From positions 1-64,000 of the forward strand of contig JAZDSV010000025.1 in NCBI GenBank assembly GCA_036784855.1: a stretch of DNA of 64,000 bases, written 5' to 3'. Shown in pieces: positions 31,889-43,652 of the stretch. A model generated the notes under the pieces. The model was not told the DNA's origin. It ran no database searches and saw only the letters and a list, made by a program, of their open reading frames with translations. Position numbers and translations under genes: made by a program. The stretch's first letter is position 1, and the number at the start of each line of letters is the position of its first letter. The stretch comes from Aphelidium insulamus. Lineage: Eukaryota > Aphelidiomycota > Aphelidea > Aphelidiaceae.

Positions 31889-34800
31889 TCAGGACAAATC
31901 CTGGTTACTCTTCTGGATGATGTTTGTGATTTCACGCCGGTCTGCGAGCCAGGCGCTAAATGAGGGAAACTTATCAGCGCCACGCCTGTCCTCCTTTGTA
32001 AATGCCTCTTCGCGCTCCAGCAAATAATTGGCGAATGTGATCAAGAAGAAATATCGGATAAGATAGTTGAGTCCAACATCCAGAGTCACCTCGTATGCGT
32101 GCGTGCCCGTCTCCATCGACTCAACACGCAGCTTAAAATCGTGGATGGCGCCTCTGATATCTTGAATGTGGCGACAACCGTCGATGGCACAGTCGGCAAT
32201 CTGTTTGGACTGGCGGCCAAACGGAAGCACCCGTATCAGCTGCAGCACAATTTTGTATTCGCCGCGTAGAAAACGCACGCGATCATACGCGCTGGCATGC
32301 ATGTCCATGCCGTCCTCCTGCACATCAGCAACCGGCGACTGCACACTGACTGCACTTCTGGCAACGCCCGCCTTGATCATTTGCATCAGGCACGCAATGA
32401 CCATGCCAGTGGTGGTCCGGCCACGTCTACGGCAACGAATTAAATTCACATTTGACATATAGCCACACTGACTTGCCCCATTTGGCAGTTGAATAGAATG
32501 TCGACGGTGTCGGACAGTTTAGACACCTGTCCCATAATCAGATCAAACACTGCGGGCAGCGGCGCTTGCTCATCCGTGCTGCATGAACGCTTGTAAGCAA
32601 TAATATGGAATTGATATAGCACAAACATTGGTATGCGGAGGTATTCCACGCGATATCCTTCGCGCAATATGGATTCATACACCTCGTGCGGTGTCTGGAT
32701 ATTTTCCTCCGACACAGTCTCCCACACGGGCTACTAGTGTCATATAACCCGACTTATGTAACAGGTCCACCGTACCACAATCGTGTAGCCAGACGCGCCC
32801 GTCTCTTCCTCATGCAGCAGCACGCGACCTCCGTAGCGTAGAGCCTCCGCAATGACGTCCTGCTTCATTCGAAACTCCATCATCTCCACCCGTTCGCGCT
32901 CGATTCCCGTTGTCTCGAGATTCTTCACGGGATCCTGGAACAGACGAAGCACGTATGGCTTTCCGTTAACATATAGCACCGGTTCCTCGCGCAGAGATGT
33001 CCACAGCAAGGTTTTGTTGGCGGCGTTGGTTGCTGGTTGGTTAGCGCCTTGTGCATTACCTGCATCCACACGACTCAATATGATCTTGATAGCGTCCTTG
33101 GTGGGCATGGCCACGCCGTATATGCTGCACAAACTGCCGCCACCGCCAGCAGTGCTGGATAATCCCATCCGCTCCAAAATTTCGTTGACGGCTACGCGAC
33201 GAAAGTTGGGCGCACCGTCCACACGATCCGTCAGCGACAGTTTCTGGCAACCGGGAAAGCTGCAGACATAAGCGTAATGAGATTTACGATATAATGCTAC
33301 TTGCTGATCAAATTTGAGGATTGTTTGCGGTGCAAGAACTGCGCCGGCACGACTGTTTACAACCTGGACAACCTCGGAGGTGAGAGCCACGCCGTCACCG
33401 GGCTGCAACGGGTCCACCGGCAGCAGACTGGCTTCACCCGCGGACGCCATCTCCTGCAACATGTTGCCAAACTCCTGGTGTCGCTGCAGCCACGCCTCAA
33501 ACGTCTCCATGCCGTCTAGGCTGTCCGCTGGGCTCTGTGACAGATACGCCTGGAACGCAATCAACAGAAAGTAGCGCCGGAGCGACTGCAGGCCACGCTT
33601 GACAAAATGCGGTCGCTCCTCTGAGCTGGTGGCGTCTTCGGACTTTAGGCGAAAGTCTTCGATGCTGTCGCGGATGTTGACGACGGCCGCACACCGATCG
33701 ATGGCCGCGTCAACCGCACGCTTGCACTCGAGGCCGTTGCGCACAACACGCAGCAGAGAATTGATCACCTGGTAGTGGAGGCTGGTGGCTGAGGCGCCAA
33801 TTGAGAGATTGGGCTGTTTGCCGTCGCCGTCGGATAGCCAGTCCAGAACCATCTGGCAGATGACTGTGCCCGTAGTGGATCTGCCTTTGCCTATCTGGCA
33901 GTTTCTACAATGAAGATTACCATCAATGCTGTTGCTAGTGGTCCGATAAATAGTTGATGGACGTACAAGACATAGGCAAACTCGGGGCCGAAGCGCGAAA
34001 CAATTTGCAGCAGTTGGTCAAAGTCCTTGACTTCGGGAGCGGCCTCCGCCGTGATGGGCACTCGGTGATAGTCCAAACGGAACGGCAGCTTCTTGCCGGC
34101 CACGCTGTCCACGACTTCCTTGAGCGTGAGCACGTTGTCGCTGTGCACCGCGCTCCACACGGGCGTCACAACACTGTTCTGCGCCTCCTCATGCAACAGC
34201 ACCTTGCCGTCATAAGTGGCGACTTCATGCAGCACATCGTCCTTCAGCCGGCTTTCCAGCAGTTCGAGTCGCGCCCGCGTGATGCCAGAGTAGGATTTGA
34301 TATTGCGCAGCGTAAAGTATTCGTCGCGCAACACATACGGGCTGCCATTAATGTAGATTAGGGGCTCTTCGCGGAGATTGATCCACACCACGGGCCGCTG
34401 TGTTGTGCGCTGCACGTCGGCGACAACATTGGCCATGCCAGTGTGCGTGGGTTGAGCCACTGCAAATATATTTGTGGCTGGGATGTGTCGAAAGCTGAGA
34501 GTATTATAAGCGTATGATTATCGATATTAAATTCATACTTTGGCGCCCCGACGACACTGCTTCGAGCAATTAATGTCTCCGTGGACCAGTTGTCCAGCTT
34601 GAGAATGGTTTGCTGTGTGAGTACCGAGCCGCTTCTATTCTATAACATGTTAGTTGAGATTCAAAGAGATAAATTGGGCATACCTTGAGCGCCAGGACGT
34701 CGAGTTCACGAGGATGACGACCAGTTACGGCGCCGCCGCCAGAAACCACGGCACTAAAAAGCGACAGATCCTCGACGGGCCGGAAAAGCAGCAGCTGTGG

Positions 34801-36808
34801 GCCCTTGCGACGCAGACTCTGCAACATGTTCCAGATCTCTGGACGGTCCTTGAGCCACTGGCTGAACAATATGCGGAACCCGCCGCCGATCTCGTCGTTG
34901 ATGTAGGAGGCGAACGCCATCAGGAAAAAGTACCGCTCCAGAAAACCGAGCGCCTTCTCCAAGTACTTTATATCGCTGTTGACGGTGTGTCGCACGCGGT
35001 TCATCAAAATCTCCTCACGCAAATTGACCAGTGCGTCGCCTTCCATTAATAGTCAATGTTAGACCGACAAAAACTTGTTCTTACAGCGATTGATGATGAT
35101 GTCCAGTACACGCTTGTCTGTTGGCCCGCATGCAAGTACGGAAGACAGTGACATGACCAAATGATAGTTGCCCATGATGGCGGCCTTTAAACGGTCCAAA
35201 ATAGAGCTGCGTGCCAGCACCCACTCCACGGCGGAATGTGGCGACATTTTACTGTTCAGTCCTGCAGTGCGCAAACAGCAATTAATGATATGGATCACAT
35301 ACAGACAATGTTACTACTTGCCGCGTTCAAGGACGTAGATCAGCCGCAAGACACCCATTTGTTCCATCTGGGCGTCACTGGCCTCCCGCATGGCAGCTTC
35401 ATACGGGTCAACCTCGCCCTGCTTTATCAACTGTGCGCGCCGGATCAGCAGTGCCGCCACCATTCCAAACGTGGCTATTCGCTCATGAAAGACATGGAAA
35501 TATCCATACATGATAACACTTACTTCGACCGACGCCCATGCCACAGTTAAATACCAGCGCATCGTCAATGCCAACACTTTGCACAGTGCGCAGATACTCT
35601 TCCAGGTACTTGTCGTCTGGGCGCTGCTCTGGAGACACGGGAATGCGGGCATACTTTATGCGGTAGCCATCAGCGGCAAACTGGTCAAACACTTCTCTTG
35701 TGGTCTGCACATGGTCCAAGCACACCAGCGACGGCAAAATGCGGCCATCATCTGCAGGGAAGTGGGATCAAAATATAGTTCAGGCCTCGTTATCAGACAT
35801 CAATACCATAAAACATCCAATATACTTTAAGAAGTACACTCACCCAGCTCATCGTGAACAAGAATCAGGCCACCGCAGCGCCGAGCCTCCCGCACCACGT
35901 CGTCCTTCAGGCGCGACTCCATCTGTTCCAGACGCTCTGCACTAATACCGGCATATGTGCGTATATTTTGCTTTGGAGTGGAGGCATCGCGCAGTACAAA
36001 TGGTTTACCACTGTCGTGTCAAGAATATTTACATCGGAGCGCACTGAACACATCAAAAACAGTACCTGATGTAAATGATGGGCTCTTCGCGCGTGTTGAA
36101 CCAAAAGACAGCGGCGGCACTCTTGGCAGTGTCAGTAGTGGTGTCCATGTCCGCCGATCGTTTCGCCTTGAGCAACGTGAGCACGGTGGCCAGCCCGGTG
36201 AGCGTCGGCTGCGACACGCCAAATACATTCAAGTCGGTGCGCCGAAAGTTGGGTGCGCCCTCCAGCCGAAACTCCAAGCTGGCGTGCATTGCTATATGCG
36301 TTTACATTTAATACGAGTTAAAATTCCCTTAGCGTGTTACACACCGCGCGGAAAGTGGTCGCGCTTCAAAATAGTGCCGCGGGCCAGCACGGCGCCATTC
36401 CGAAAGCGGTACGTCTGCGTCACATAGTCTTGGGCGTGCCATTCGTCGCTCTGCGCTGTTCCGCTGACAGCTGCGACACCCGCGAACCCGATCTGCTGTC
36501 GATTTGCAGTGGCATCTGTCGGCGATACCGGGGCGCCATTGCTCATCATGAGGTATGCAGTACATTAAGTACGTGTTGTATATGACGTACAGCATGAGGG
36601 CCGAAGCGGCTGCACCGACGAATGAGTGCCGTGGTGGCGAGACACCGTACGACGCAGAGGCGGATATGGTGTTTAGCTGCAGAGCGTCCATGGAGCCCGT
36701 GAGACTGGTGGAAGGATTAGAGACAATGTCGGCATTGGGCGGCGCGCCAGACAGCGATGCCGTGGCTGCCCGCGGTCTCTGCGACAGGTTGTGCTGGCCG
36801 ACGTTCAT
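31889..36808 (-). CDS. PALD1: Paladin-like protein with three phosphatase-like CX5R domains
   Basis: Thirteen exons: 36591-36808, 36345-36541, 36066-36291, 35844-36010, 35524-35751, 35322-35474, 35085-35261, 34684-35039, 34539-34639, 33967-34494, 32776-33904, 32477-32730 and 31889-32426; 1423 residues. Three repeats each contain GAPNFRR, then NxREEPxxYINGxPYVLR, HEE/HDE and a CX5R-type loop: CGMGVGRTT (near 340), NCQIGKGRSTT (near 785), NCQMGRGRTTTG (near 1243). These match paladin, a family of PTP/phytase-like proteins found in animals and plants and tied to phosphoinositide signalling. The three P-loops keep Cys and Arg, but catalysis is not proven in this family. Introns 6 and 12 use GC donors (GCAAGT); homology at the third loop forces the second of these. 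Confidence 0.9.
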
Positions 36809-37475
36809 GGCGGTTAATGCTGATAATATTGACTGTATCTGTCCAGATTGTCAAATGCATTCCATGAATACTTTGACATGTTGTTGCTTGCACTATTAAT
36901 ACTACCCCTACCTACTATCTACTACCCGGGTCGTACAAGTCGAGTATTTTCAGTTAAAACAATTTAATTGTAACTCAAACTTCTATGTGCTGTATATAGA
37001 TGTCTAATTAGGTCCTTGCACATACTCTGATACTGCCGCACTATTGGCCTGATATATGGAAGGTGCATATGGCAACATTGTCTTGGCACATAGGGAGAAG
37101 TAATTCTTTTATCTACTGTCAATGTCGTTATACTATGTTCAACTCGGATTTAAGTGCAAATTGAGCCTCATCGAACGTGATGAAGTATAGTGTCAGATGA
37201 TGAGCATTCAGATCTTCGCAAATATAATCATTGTGTCGCTGATCAACAGAGCGTGACATCACGTACCCTTGCCTCACAGACGATTACTTATGTACGTAAA
37301 ATAAGTGACGAAAGGTGACGTCAGGCACCACAGAGAACTCTGCTTGCTGACAGTGACCGTTTCCAAGCAGATCACGCTACTGTTCTCGGCCGCCCAAACC
37401 GTAACCGAGATTGTTTTTCTTTTTTCCCCCTTGCTTAACACGCGCGCGCACGCACGCACGCTCAAATACGGGAAA
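36809..37475. other. Divergent intergenic region between paladin and cytochrome c
   Basis: AT-rich sequence with no coding frame of interest. A run of alternating GC (CGCGCGCGCACGCACG) lies just before the cytochrome c start. Confidence 0.6.
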
Positions 37476-37992
37476 ATGTCGATTCCGGCCGGTGATGCAG
37501 TCAAGGGTGCCAAGCTCTTCCAGACTCGGTGTGCGCAGTGCCACACTGTTGAGAAGGTGCGTGTTGGTGATCTGAGCGTCTTGTTGTGTGCTGTAGTTAC
37601 ATGATGTCGGCACCTGCCATATTGTATCTGCAGTACAAGTACAAGTCTATGTAGTGCTCATTAGATGAGTTCTCACTAGCGGCGTGCAGGGCGGCCCACA
37701 CAAGCTGGGACCTAATCTGAATGGTCTGTTTGGCCGCAAGACTGGCCAGGCTGCCGACTACGCCTACACCGCCGCCAACATCAACAAGGGCATCACGTGG
37801 GACGACCAGACGCTGTTTGAGTACCTGGAGAACCCCAAGAAGTACATCCCGGGCACCAAGATGGCGTTTGCCGGTCTGAAGAAGCCTCAGGAGCGTGCTG
37901 GTATGTATTTTACATATATATATATATAGGATGGGGATTTCTCTCTAACTGAGATAGATCTGATTGCCTACTTGAAGAACTCGACCGCTTAG
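37476..37992 (+). CDS. CYCS: Cytochrome c
   Basis: Exons 37476-37556, 37690-37900 and 37958-37992; 108 residues. This is the mobile electron carrier between complexes III and IV in the mitochondrial intermembrane space. The haem attachment site is CAQCH and the axial Met lies in [31 protein letters not shown] is fully typical. The mature protein has no cleavable leader, as is usual. A (TA)n run lies in the second intron. Confidence 0.98.
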
Positions 37993-38115
37993 ACGAGCAG
38001 TGTGGCAGCGGCGCTCGGCTGGACTTGTGTGTGTTGTCCTCTTAAGCGCTTAAAAATATAATATTGATATGGGGTGTCGTCTGTGTACATATACGTGTCA
38101 AGAAGCAGTTTATAT

Positions 38116-39309
38116 TCATTTCCGTCGCTTCAACTCTTCAAAGCGTCTGGCCAGCGCGTCAAAATCTGGCACCTCATCTTCGGCATCCGTGTCACTCTCC
38201 ACCGGTGCCGATATGTTGGGTGCCTTGACTCCAGTTGGTACCGTCGGTAGTTGCGGTTCGGCGCGTTGTGGAGCTGGGGCGGCCGTAATGGTCGTTGTCA
38301 GCGGCGGTGGCCCTTCATCGCCAGATGATTCGCCGCCATCACGCGGCAGGGCCGGTATCATGGCAGTGCCGAGATAGTTGTTGTTGTTGTTTGGTGCCGC
38401 AGATGGCGCTGCTGAGCCGCTGCTTGAAGCCGGTGCATCGACAGGCCGACCAGGTAGTGCCTTGACGGATGGCGCCGTGGAAACAGTTGGCTGAATAACA
38501 GCGCTGGGCGGTGACTGAACTACTGGCACAGCTGTAGATCGAATGCTTCCACTATCGGCTGCAGCAGATGCGTTCGCTGCGACAATGGCGGCAAGCACCG
38601 GCGGCAACTCCATGCCAGCCCCGCCATCCGCATTGTCCAAGCCAAGTATGTCGACGTGTGTGACAGCCGGAGGCTTCCAGTCAACAGAGTATGAGCGCGC
38701 AATCTCGGAGAGGTACGAGTTGACAAGCGCCGGATCTGGCGCCTGGACCTTGAGCCGCTGGACCACCTGCCAGAAATATTAGCTAATTGTCATGTCATTG
38801 ATAGTCTGGACACGGCACTTGACCAACCCGTGGATTGACCAGACCGAGCCGGTTATTGATAGCAGCCTCGGCGAATTCTCGTCCAAATTTGTGCGCCAAC
38901 AGATCGCGTACCTGAGGCCGTTAGAGAGCGATTCTGCACCAGAAACTGCATAGGAACATACATCCAAATGTAGTCATACATGCAAATGTAGACATACATG
39001 CAACTATAGATCCTGCTACGTACCACGAGCAGCTCCTTGACATCGGTACGTTGGGCTGCGTACAGCACAGTGTGCACGGCCTCTTGAATCGACTCATCGC
39101 ACTGCCTACACTCCTTGATCACACTGGTACCACATACAGGCACAAAAGCTGTGCCCACGCACCGCATCTCTGCCAGCAGACCGACCCGCGCCAGCAACAA
39201 ATCACACATCAGCTCCAGCATCTCCATGGCCTCTGCGTGGTAGTCCTCTCGAATAATGTGCTCCACCTAGAGTGGCTGGTCAGCAGCCATGTATACAGTA
39301 CGACTGCAT

Positions 39310-39345
<36 letters not shown>

Positions 39346-39507
39346 ACGAACCCGGACTTGTGCTGAGGCCGTTTTACCGTCCTGTAGTAGGGTGGCGATT
39401 TCACGGCGCTGCTGCTGCCCGATGGAGGCCTTCTTCTGCTGGAGCAGGCGGATACGGCTACATGCCAGCTTCAGGTTCACCTTCATCTTGTTCACATTGA
39501 AGCCCAT
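38116..39507 (-). CDS. IST1: ESCRT-III-associated protein IST1
   Basis: Exons 39352-39507, 39024-39266, 38828-38911 and 38116-38766; 377 residues. IST1 binds Vps4 and CHMP1 and regulates ESCRT-III disassembly in endosomes and cytokinesis. The N-terminal helical domain shows MGFNVNKMKVNLKLACSRI, QQQRREIATLL, VEHIIREDYHAEAMEMLELM and LLLARVGL. A Ser/Pro/Ala-rich linker follows, and the C-terminus DFDALARRFEELKRRK is a MIM1-type MIT-interacting motif. The first intron donor is GTTCGT, chosen because it alone gives the conserved VEHII join. That intron contains a CA/TG repeat. Confidence 0.94.
39310..39343. repeat. CA dinucleotide microsatellite in IST1 intron 1
   Basis: About 16 uninterrupted CA units on the plus strand (TG on the coding strand), directly next to the splice donor. 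A nearby (C)9 run occurs at 39594-39604. Confidence 0.95.
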
Positions 39508-39959
39508 TGCGCAGTGAGTGTGCGCAGTGTGTGTGTGTTGTCGGTGTATATTTAAGACTGTGTATTTAAGTCTGTGTCGGAGTGTGTAAACGGGCCCCCC
39601 CCCCCATATACACGCCCCCGGTGTTTTAGTCGCTACTATTACTGCCACATTTACTCTCCCAATTCCTCTCTTAAGCTAAAATGATGTCGGGATTTCTATC
39701 CCGCTTTTTACTAGTGACACGGCATGATTCCACGCATGATTTCGAGCACTATTTACAGCGGACAAATTGTGTGTCCATGATATAAACTGGTCACCACTAA
39801 TTTGGACTACTCCCGTCGAAACTGAGAGACACAGTGACGTGAGAATCCCATCACACTGGCAATCCCAATTCCAATCCCAGCGGACTCTCCCGAAACAGGG
39901 CCAAATTCACATTAAAATAATTTAATTTAAATTTATTTTCTCGACTAGTACTATACAAA
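39508..39959. other. Intergenic region upstream of IST1
   Basis: It contains a poly-C run near 39595 and AT-rich sequence, and no gene. Confidence 0.6.
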
Positions 39960-40244
39960 ATGCGCACAGTCATCCCGTGCACCACAGTCAGGTCCGCGTA
40001 TCTCAAGTCACTTCCGCTGGACACGGTGTACACGGACCCTCGTAACGCTCACATATACCGCGTTCGAGCCAAGCAGGTTGGCAATAAACACTTGACATTC
40101 GGCGCACCAAACGTGTCAGGCAATACCAAACCGATTGAACTACTTGATAACCCAGACAAGTACTTGAAAGTGTCTAATCCCGTCCGAGCCAATGCCGTGC
40201 TCATGCTCAAACAGAAGATTGCCACGTTGGAACTCTTGAGCTAG
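39960..40244 (+). CDS. Unassigned small protein, 94 residues
   Basis: Single open frame with mixed composition (YTDPRNAHIYRVRAKQVG, LTFGAPNVSGN) and no hydrophobic leader. I recognise no domain. It sits beside HNH-like frames and may belong to the same unusual block. It could be a real small gene or a chance frame. Confidence 0.35.
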   Translation: MRTVIPCTTVRSAYLKSLPLDTVYTDPRNAHIYRVRAKQVGNKHLTFGAPNVSGNTKPIELLDNPDKYLKVSNPVRANAVLMLKQKIATLELLS

Positions 40245-40356
40245 GCATTATTATCAAACATCGCCACTTAAGCTCACATACAGAGTCTGTTTGGTGGCAA
40301 GCTTGCGAAGTATGTCTCCACTGTATGAGGAGAAAATATTTTATTTAACAGTTTAG

Positions 40357-40515
40357 CTAATCTTTTATCCAATTTCGCTCATTATTGTCTTTACGAGTCA
40401 GCAGCGGAAGATTCCAGTACGCGTTAATCTGCCTAAAGTCGTTGTCGGTAACATGCCGACTCGTGGGTCTGATATGGTCGATGTTGGTCGTGCCATTTCT
40501 TTTCTTGTGTGACAT
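40357..40515 (-). CDS. HNH-endonuclease-like fragment, 52 residues
   Basis: A short frame with NIDHIRPTSRHVTDNDF, then YWNLPLLTRKDNNERN. The pattern I-D-H-I-x-P followed by N-L-x-x-L and N-x-x-x is that of HNH homing and mobile nucleases. The usual upstream Cys-x2-Cys knuckle is missing; an alternative upstream frame reads DFECHTRKE, so a frame break in the A-rich stretch near 40500 is likely. It is probably a remnant or one exon of a larger gene. Confidence 0.5.
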   Translation of the reverse strand: MSHKKRNGTTNIDHIRPTSRHVTDNDFRQINAYWNLPLLTRKDNNERNWIKD

Positions 40516-41015
40516 TCAAAGTCGCTGATTGGCTCAAACTGGAAAAAAAGTATAATCCAAAAACTTTTTCGTTTCTGATTTGTGTTTCAGAGTTATTGAA
40601 CCAATCATATGGCAGAGATGCATCCGGAATTGTTAGTAAGTCAAAAGGAACAATCGCCTACAGCGGAGTGTTCATTGATTTCAAATTCATCTGAATTAAA
40701 AATCTTGAAATGAACCGTGGAGTAATAAGATAAAAACTCGCGACGAACAAAGAGCGAAGAAAAACATCGAGCTGTCAAACGTGTTAAATATGTTCAACTT
40801 TGCTATTCATTAGTTTCAAAACGTATTTTACATTCTAATTTCTACCTTTCTAATCTCTGACTGAATGAGTGGCTGATTTTGAATGAGATTGTTTATTTGT
40901 TCAGATAGCATACCTTTGAGGTCTTCAGCTGAAAATCGCGCGGGATAACTGTATCCAGTATACTATATACGCATGAATATGAATGTTTGCATAAAGTTGG
41001 AAAAGATTCGAGGTT
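40516..41015. other. AT-rich gap between two HNH-like frames
   Basis: A 61-codon plus-strand frame at 40509-40694 overlaps the antisense of the HNH fragment's upstream region and looks spurious. No gene is supported. Confidence 0.5.
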
Positions 41016-41778
41016 TCATTGTGTCGACCATTTGTGAACAACCGCATTGCGCCAACACAGAAAGTCCCACCACGAGTACTGCTGACGAGCCTTGTTTGCT
41101 CTGTCCAACATTATCACAAGATTGCCCGTCTCGTATCCCTTTGTGTGATCAATCTTGTCCATCGACAGCAGATAATCGTCCTTAGGTACCCACGAGCCAC
41201 GTACACCAAAGACACGGCAGATACTTCCTCCGTTCATCCGCCACATCTCAATCAAATAATCTCGGGTGACAGTCACTGGCCGACCAATGCGCACTCGAGG
41301 GCCATTCTCGTTATTGTACCACATCGAACCACGCCGAACGCCGTCATCGTCCAAGTAGCCCAAGTGCTTGTCAATCCAAACAAGATAATCAGCATCAACT
41401 GGAACCTCGTCGGGAATACGAACGGACGTCACAGGTACCGGCAATGTAGGATTCCATCCTAGCGGCAGCGCGAAAGACGAATCATAGAAAAGCGCCAAAT
41501 GTCGGCATACAGCGTAAACCTCTGCTCGAGAGGAATCCTTGATAAAGTAGTTCGAAAATTGATTCGCATGTCCGAGTTCTTGTTGTGGATGCGTGTAGCC
41601 GACATTTACATTCCATCGCTGTGCAACCCACTGGATATAAGCAAAAAGAGCAGTCGTAACATGTTTAACGTACCATAAATCCGGCGTTTGATGCGTGCCA
41701 AGACGCAAACTTCCGCAGAATGGTAGGCGTACCAGAAAGCTCGTCGTCTGGTCCGAACAAGTCGTGTCCAAGCAACAT
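41016..41778 (-). CDS. HNH-type endonuclease-like protein
   Basis: Exons 41674-41778 and 41016-41630 with a 43-base GT-AG intron; 239 residues from this Met. The C-terminal part has RDYLIEMWRMNGG, SMDKIDHTKGYETGNLVIM and DRANKARQ. The pattern (S/L)xDxIDxxxGYxxGNxxxM...N is typical of HNH nucleases of viruses, phages and mobile elements. The Cys knuckle is reduced to a single SICRVFG. The reading frame stays open upstream of the Met to about 41879 with plausible composition, so the true N-terminus may lie further left in the gene (see findings). Substrate is unknown; transfer from a mobile element or virus is inference. Confidence 0.6.
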
Positions 41779-41792
41779 TGTCCGAAATAATA

Positions 41793-43652
41793 TCACCGCA
41801 TCAGCATAATTATCTTCAGCGTGGTGTGCTGAGGGAGATATTGCTTTGTGTTTAAGGTAGTTTCGGCTTCCAGTGCGAACTACGGTGTCAGTCAGTTAAT
41901 CAAATATATCAATAACCCGCCATCACCACCCAACTGATGATAATCCCGCAAATCAGGCGGGTGGGTGGTGGCGACGGGAAATAAAAGTTAAGTTTACCTT
42001 GGCGTTTGATGCGGCATAACTGGGCTCCAAACCAGCAGCGACCCGACGACGGTCTTCTTCGACTTTCTACAAAAAAGGGTCAGTCAATAATCAAATATAT
42101 CAATAACCCGCCATCACCACCCAACTGATGATAATCCCGCAAATCAGGCGGGTGGGTGGTGGCGACGGGAAATAAAAGTTAAGTTTACCTTGGCGTTTGA
42201 TGCGGCATAACTGGGCTCCAAACCAGCAGCGACCCGACGACGGTCTTCTTCGACTTTCTACAAAAAAGGGTCAGTCAATAATCAAATATATCAATAACCC
42301 GCCACCACCACCCAACTGATGATAATCCCGCAAGTCAGGCGGGTGGGTGGTGGCGACGGGAAATAAAAGTTAAGTTTACCTTGGCGTTTGATGCGGCATA
42401 CGACGGCTCCAGACCAGCAGCGACCCGACGACGGTCTTCTTCCATTTTCTACACAAACAGTGTCAGTCAATTAATCAAAGATATCAAGCACCAGCCACCA
42501 CCACCCGATTGATGAGAATACCGCAAATCAGGCGGGTGGGTGGTGGCAATGGTGTGAGTGAGTGAGATGTACCTTTGGATTATTCTTAGAATAATTATTG
42601 CGGCCTGATACACAATATGCGTTGACTCGAATAGTCTTGTCGGCCTTGTTGACTGACTTGACGTCGAACTTGTGCAGAAAACACATGTGTTTCCCGCCCT
42701 GGCAATTCCCGCATTGAATACGAACATTGTCACCGTCAGCCACCGGATAAAAGAGCTCCTTCTTGTTGTTCTCGCGATACACGGTATATCCTTGGGCGTA
42801 GTACTCCATCAACGTCAACTTCTCGTCACGCTTGACTGTGGGCGTCGGAGCAGCTATGATATTCAGCGCCGGCGATGACGATGGCAGTAGAATATCGGTT
42901 GATCGTGCATAATCAGAGTATCCGTTTCGAAACTTTTTGATTGATTGTGGTGGCGACGGCGGACGTCCAAAGGTCAAACCGTAAGAGGTTCCGGCAACAT
43001 CAACATCGGCAGTATCAATAATGCTACGCTTGCGCCGATTTTGCATCTCTTTTTGAGAAAGAAAGTGAGAACCATCGCGTCCGCCATCTACACGGCGAGT
43101 GAGCGTCAAGTCGTTGGGACCAATAGCATACCGCCAAAGTTTGAACTACCGGAATCAGTTGAAACAGTAGTTACCACGGATAATTGGGACAATTTACCTA
43201 AACTATCAGTAAAAATAATCAAACATACCTGCGGCACGCCATCCACATCTACATCTTCCCCTTCTATACTAAACTCACGCCGGTACGTGTTCCGACCAGG
43301 TATACAATTCACACGTGACCAACTACTACCGTCCACAGGTTCCCGTTCGATTCCCATAAATGGGGATTGTTCTCCTGTGGAGGTCAACGTAGTCTCCCGC
43401 ACGCAGGACTGGGGCACACGCGATGGTCGAGGGACCCGGCGACAATGACACTAGGCAGTTTTCTGTCCAGCACCGACTTGCTGCTTCCGTCCGTGTCGCC
43501 CAGCGTGCACCCGTACCATCAGCAACAGCAAGTGAGTCCATAAAATTCTCCAGGTCGTCCATATGCGATGCCAGTGCCACGGTAGAATTGTAGTACTGGC
43601 GAGAGTCATCCTCCGGGTAAAATGCAGAATCGAGCGAATTTGACCGAATCAT
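41793..43652 (-). CDS. Unassigned protein with a threefold tandem-duplicated exon
   Basis: Proposed exons: 43517-43652, 43229-43374, 42573-43046, three copies of a 69-base exon (42380-42448, 42189-42257, 41998-42066), and 41793-41879; about 349 residues. The large exon has IQCGNCQGGKHMCFLHKFD and VNAYCVSG, a possible zinc-binding cysteine cluster. The repeated exon encodes 23 residues beginning K-V/M-EEDRRRVAAG and ending YAASNAK. All join in phase 0. The first exon/intron pair and the last exon are the least certain. I recognise no family. It overlaps a plus-strand gene at its 5' end and runs into the HNH-like gene at its 3' end. Confidence 0.5.
41887..42560. repeat. Tandem repeat of 191-base exon-intron units
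   Basis: Three 69-base exon copies, each with acceptor and donor, alternate with four copies of a GC-rich intron. Copies are 95% or more identical except the last, most diverged intron copy (42463-42560). The period is exactly 191 bases between the three exons. Each intron contains inverted stretches (CCACCACCCA and TGGGTGGTGG) that could fold into a hairpin. Confidence 0.93.

Noticed and set aside
40973-41462. Plus-strand frames over the HNH-like gene
   Set aside because: They have low-quality composition and are antisense to a frame with a recognisable nuclease motif.
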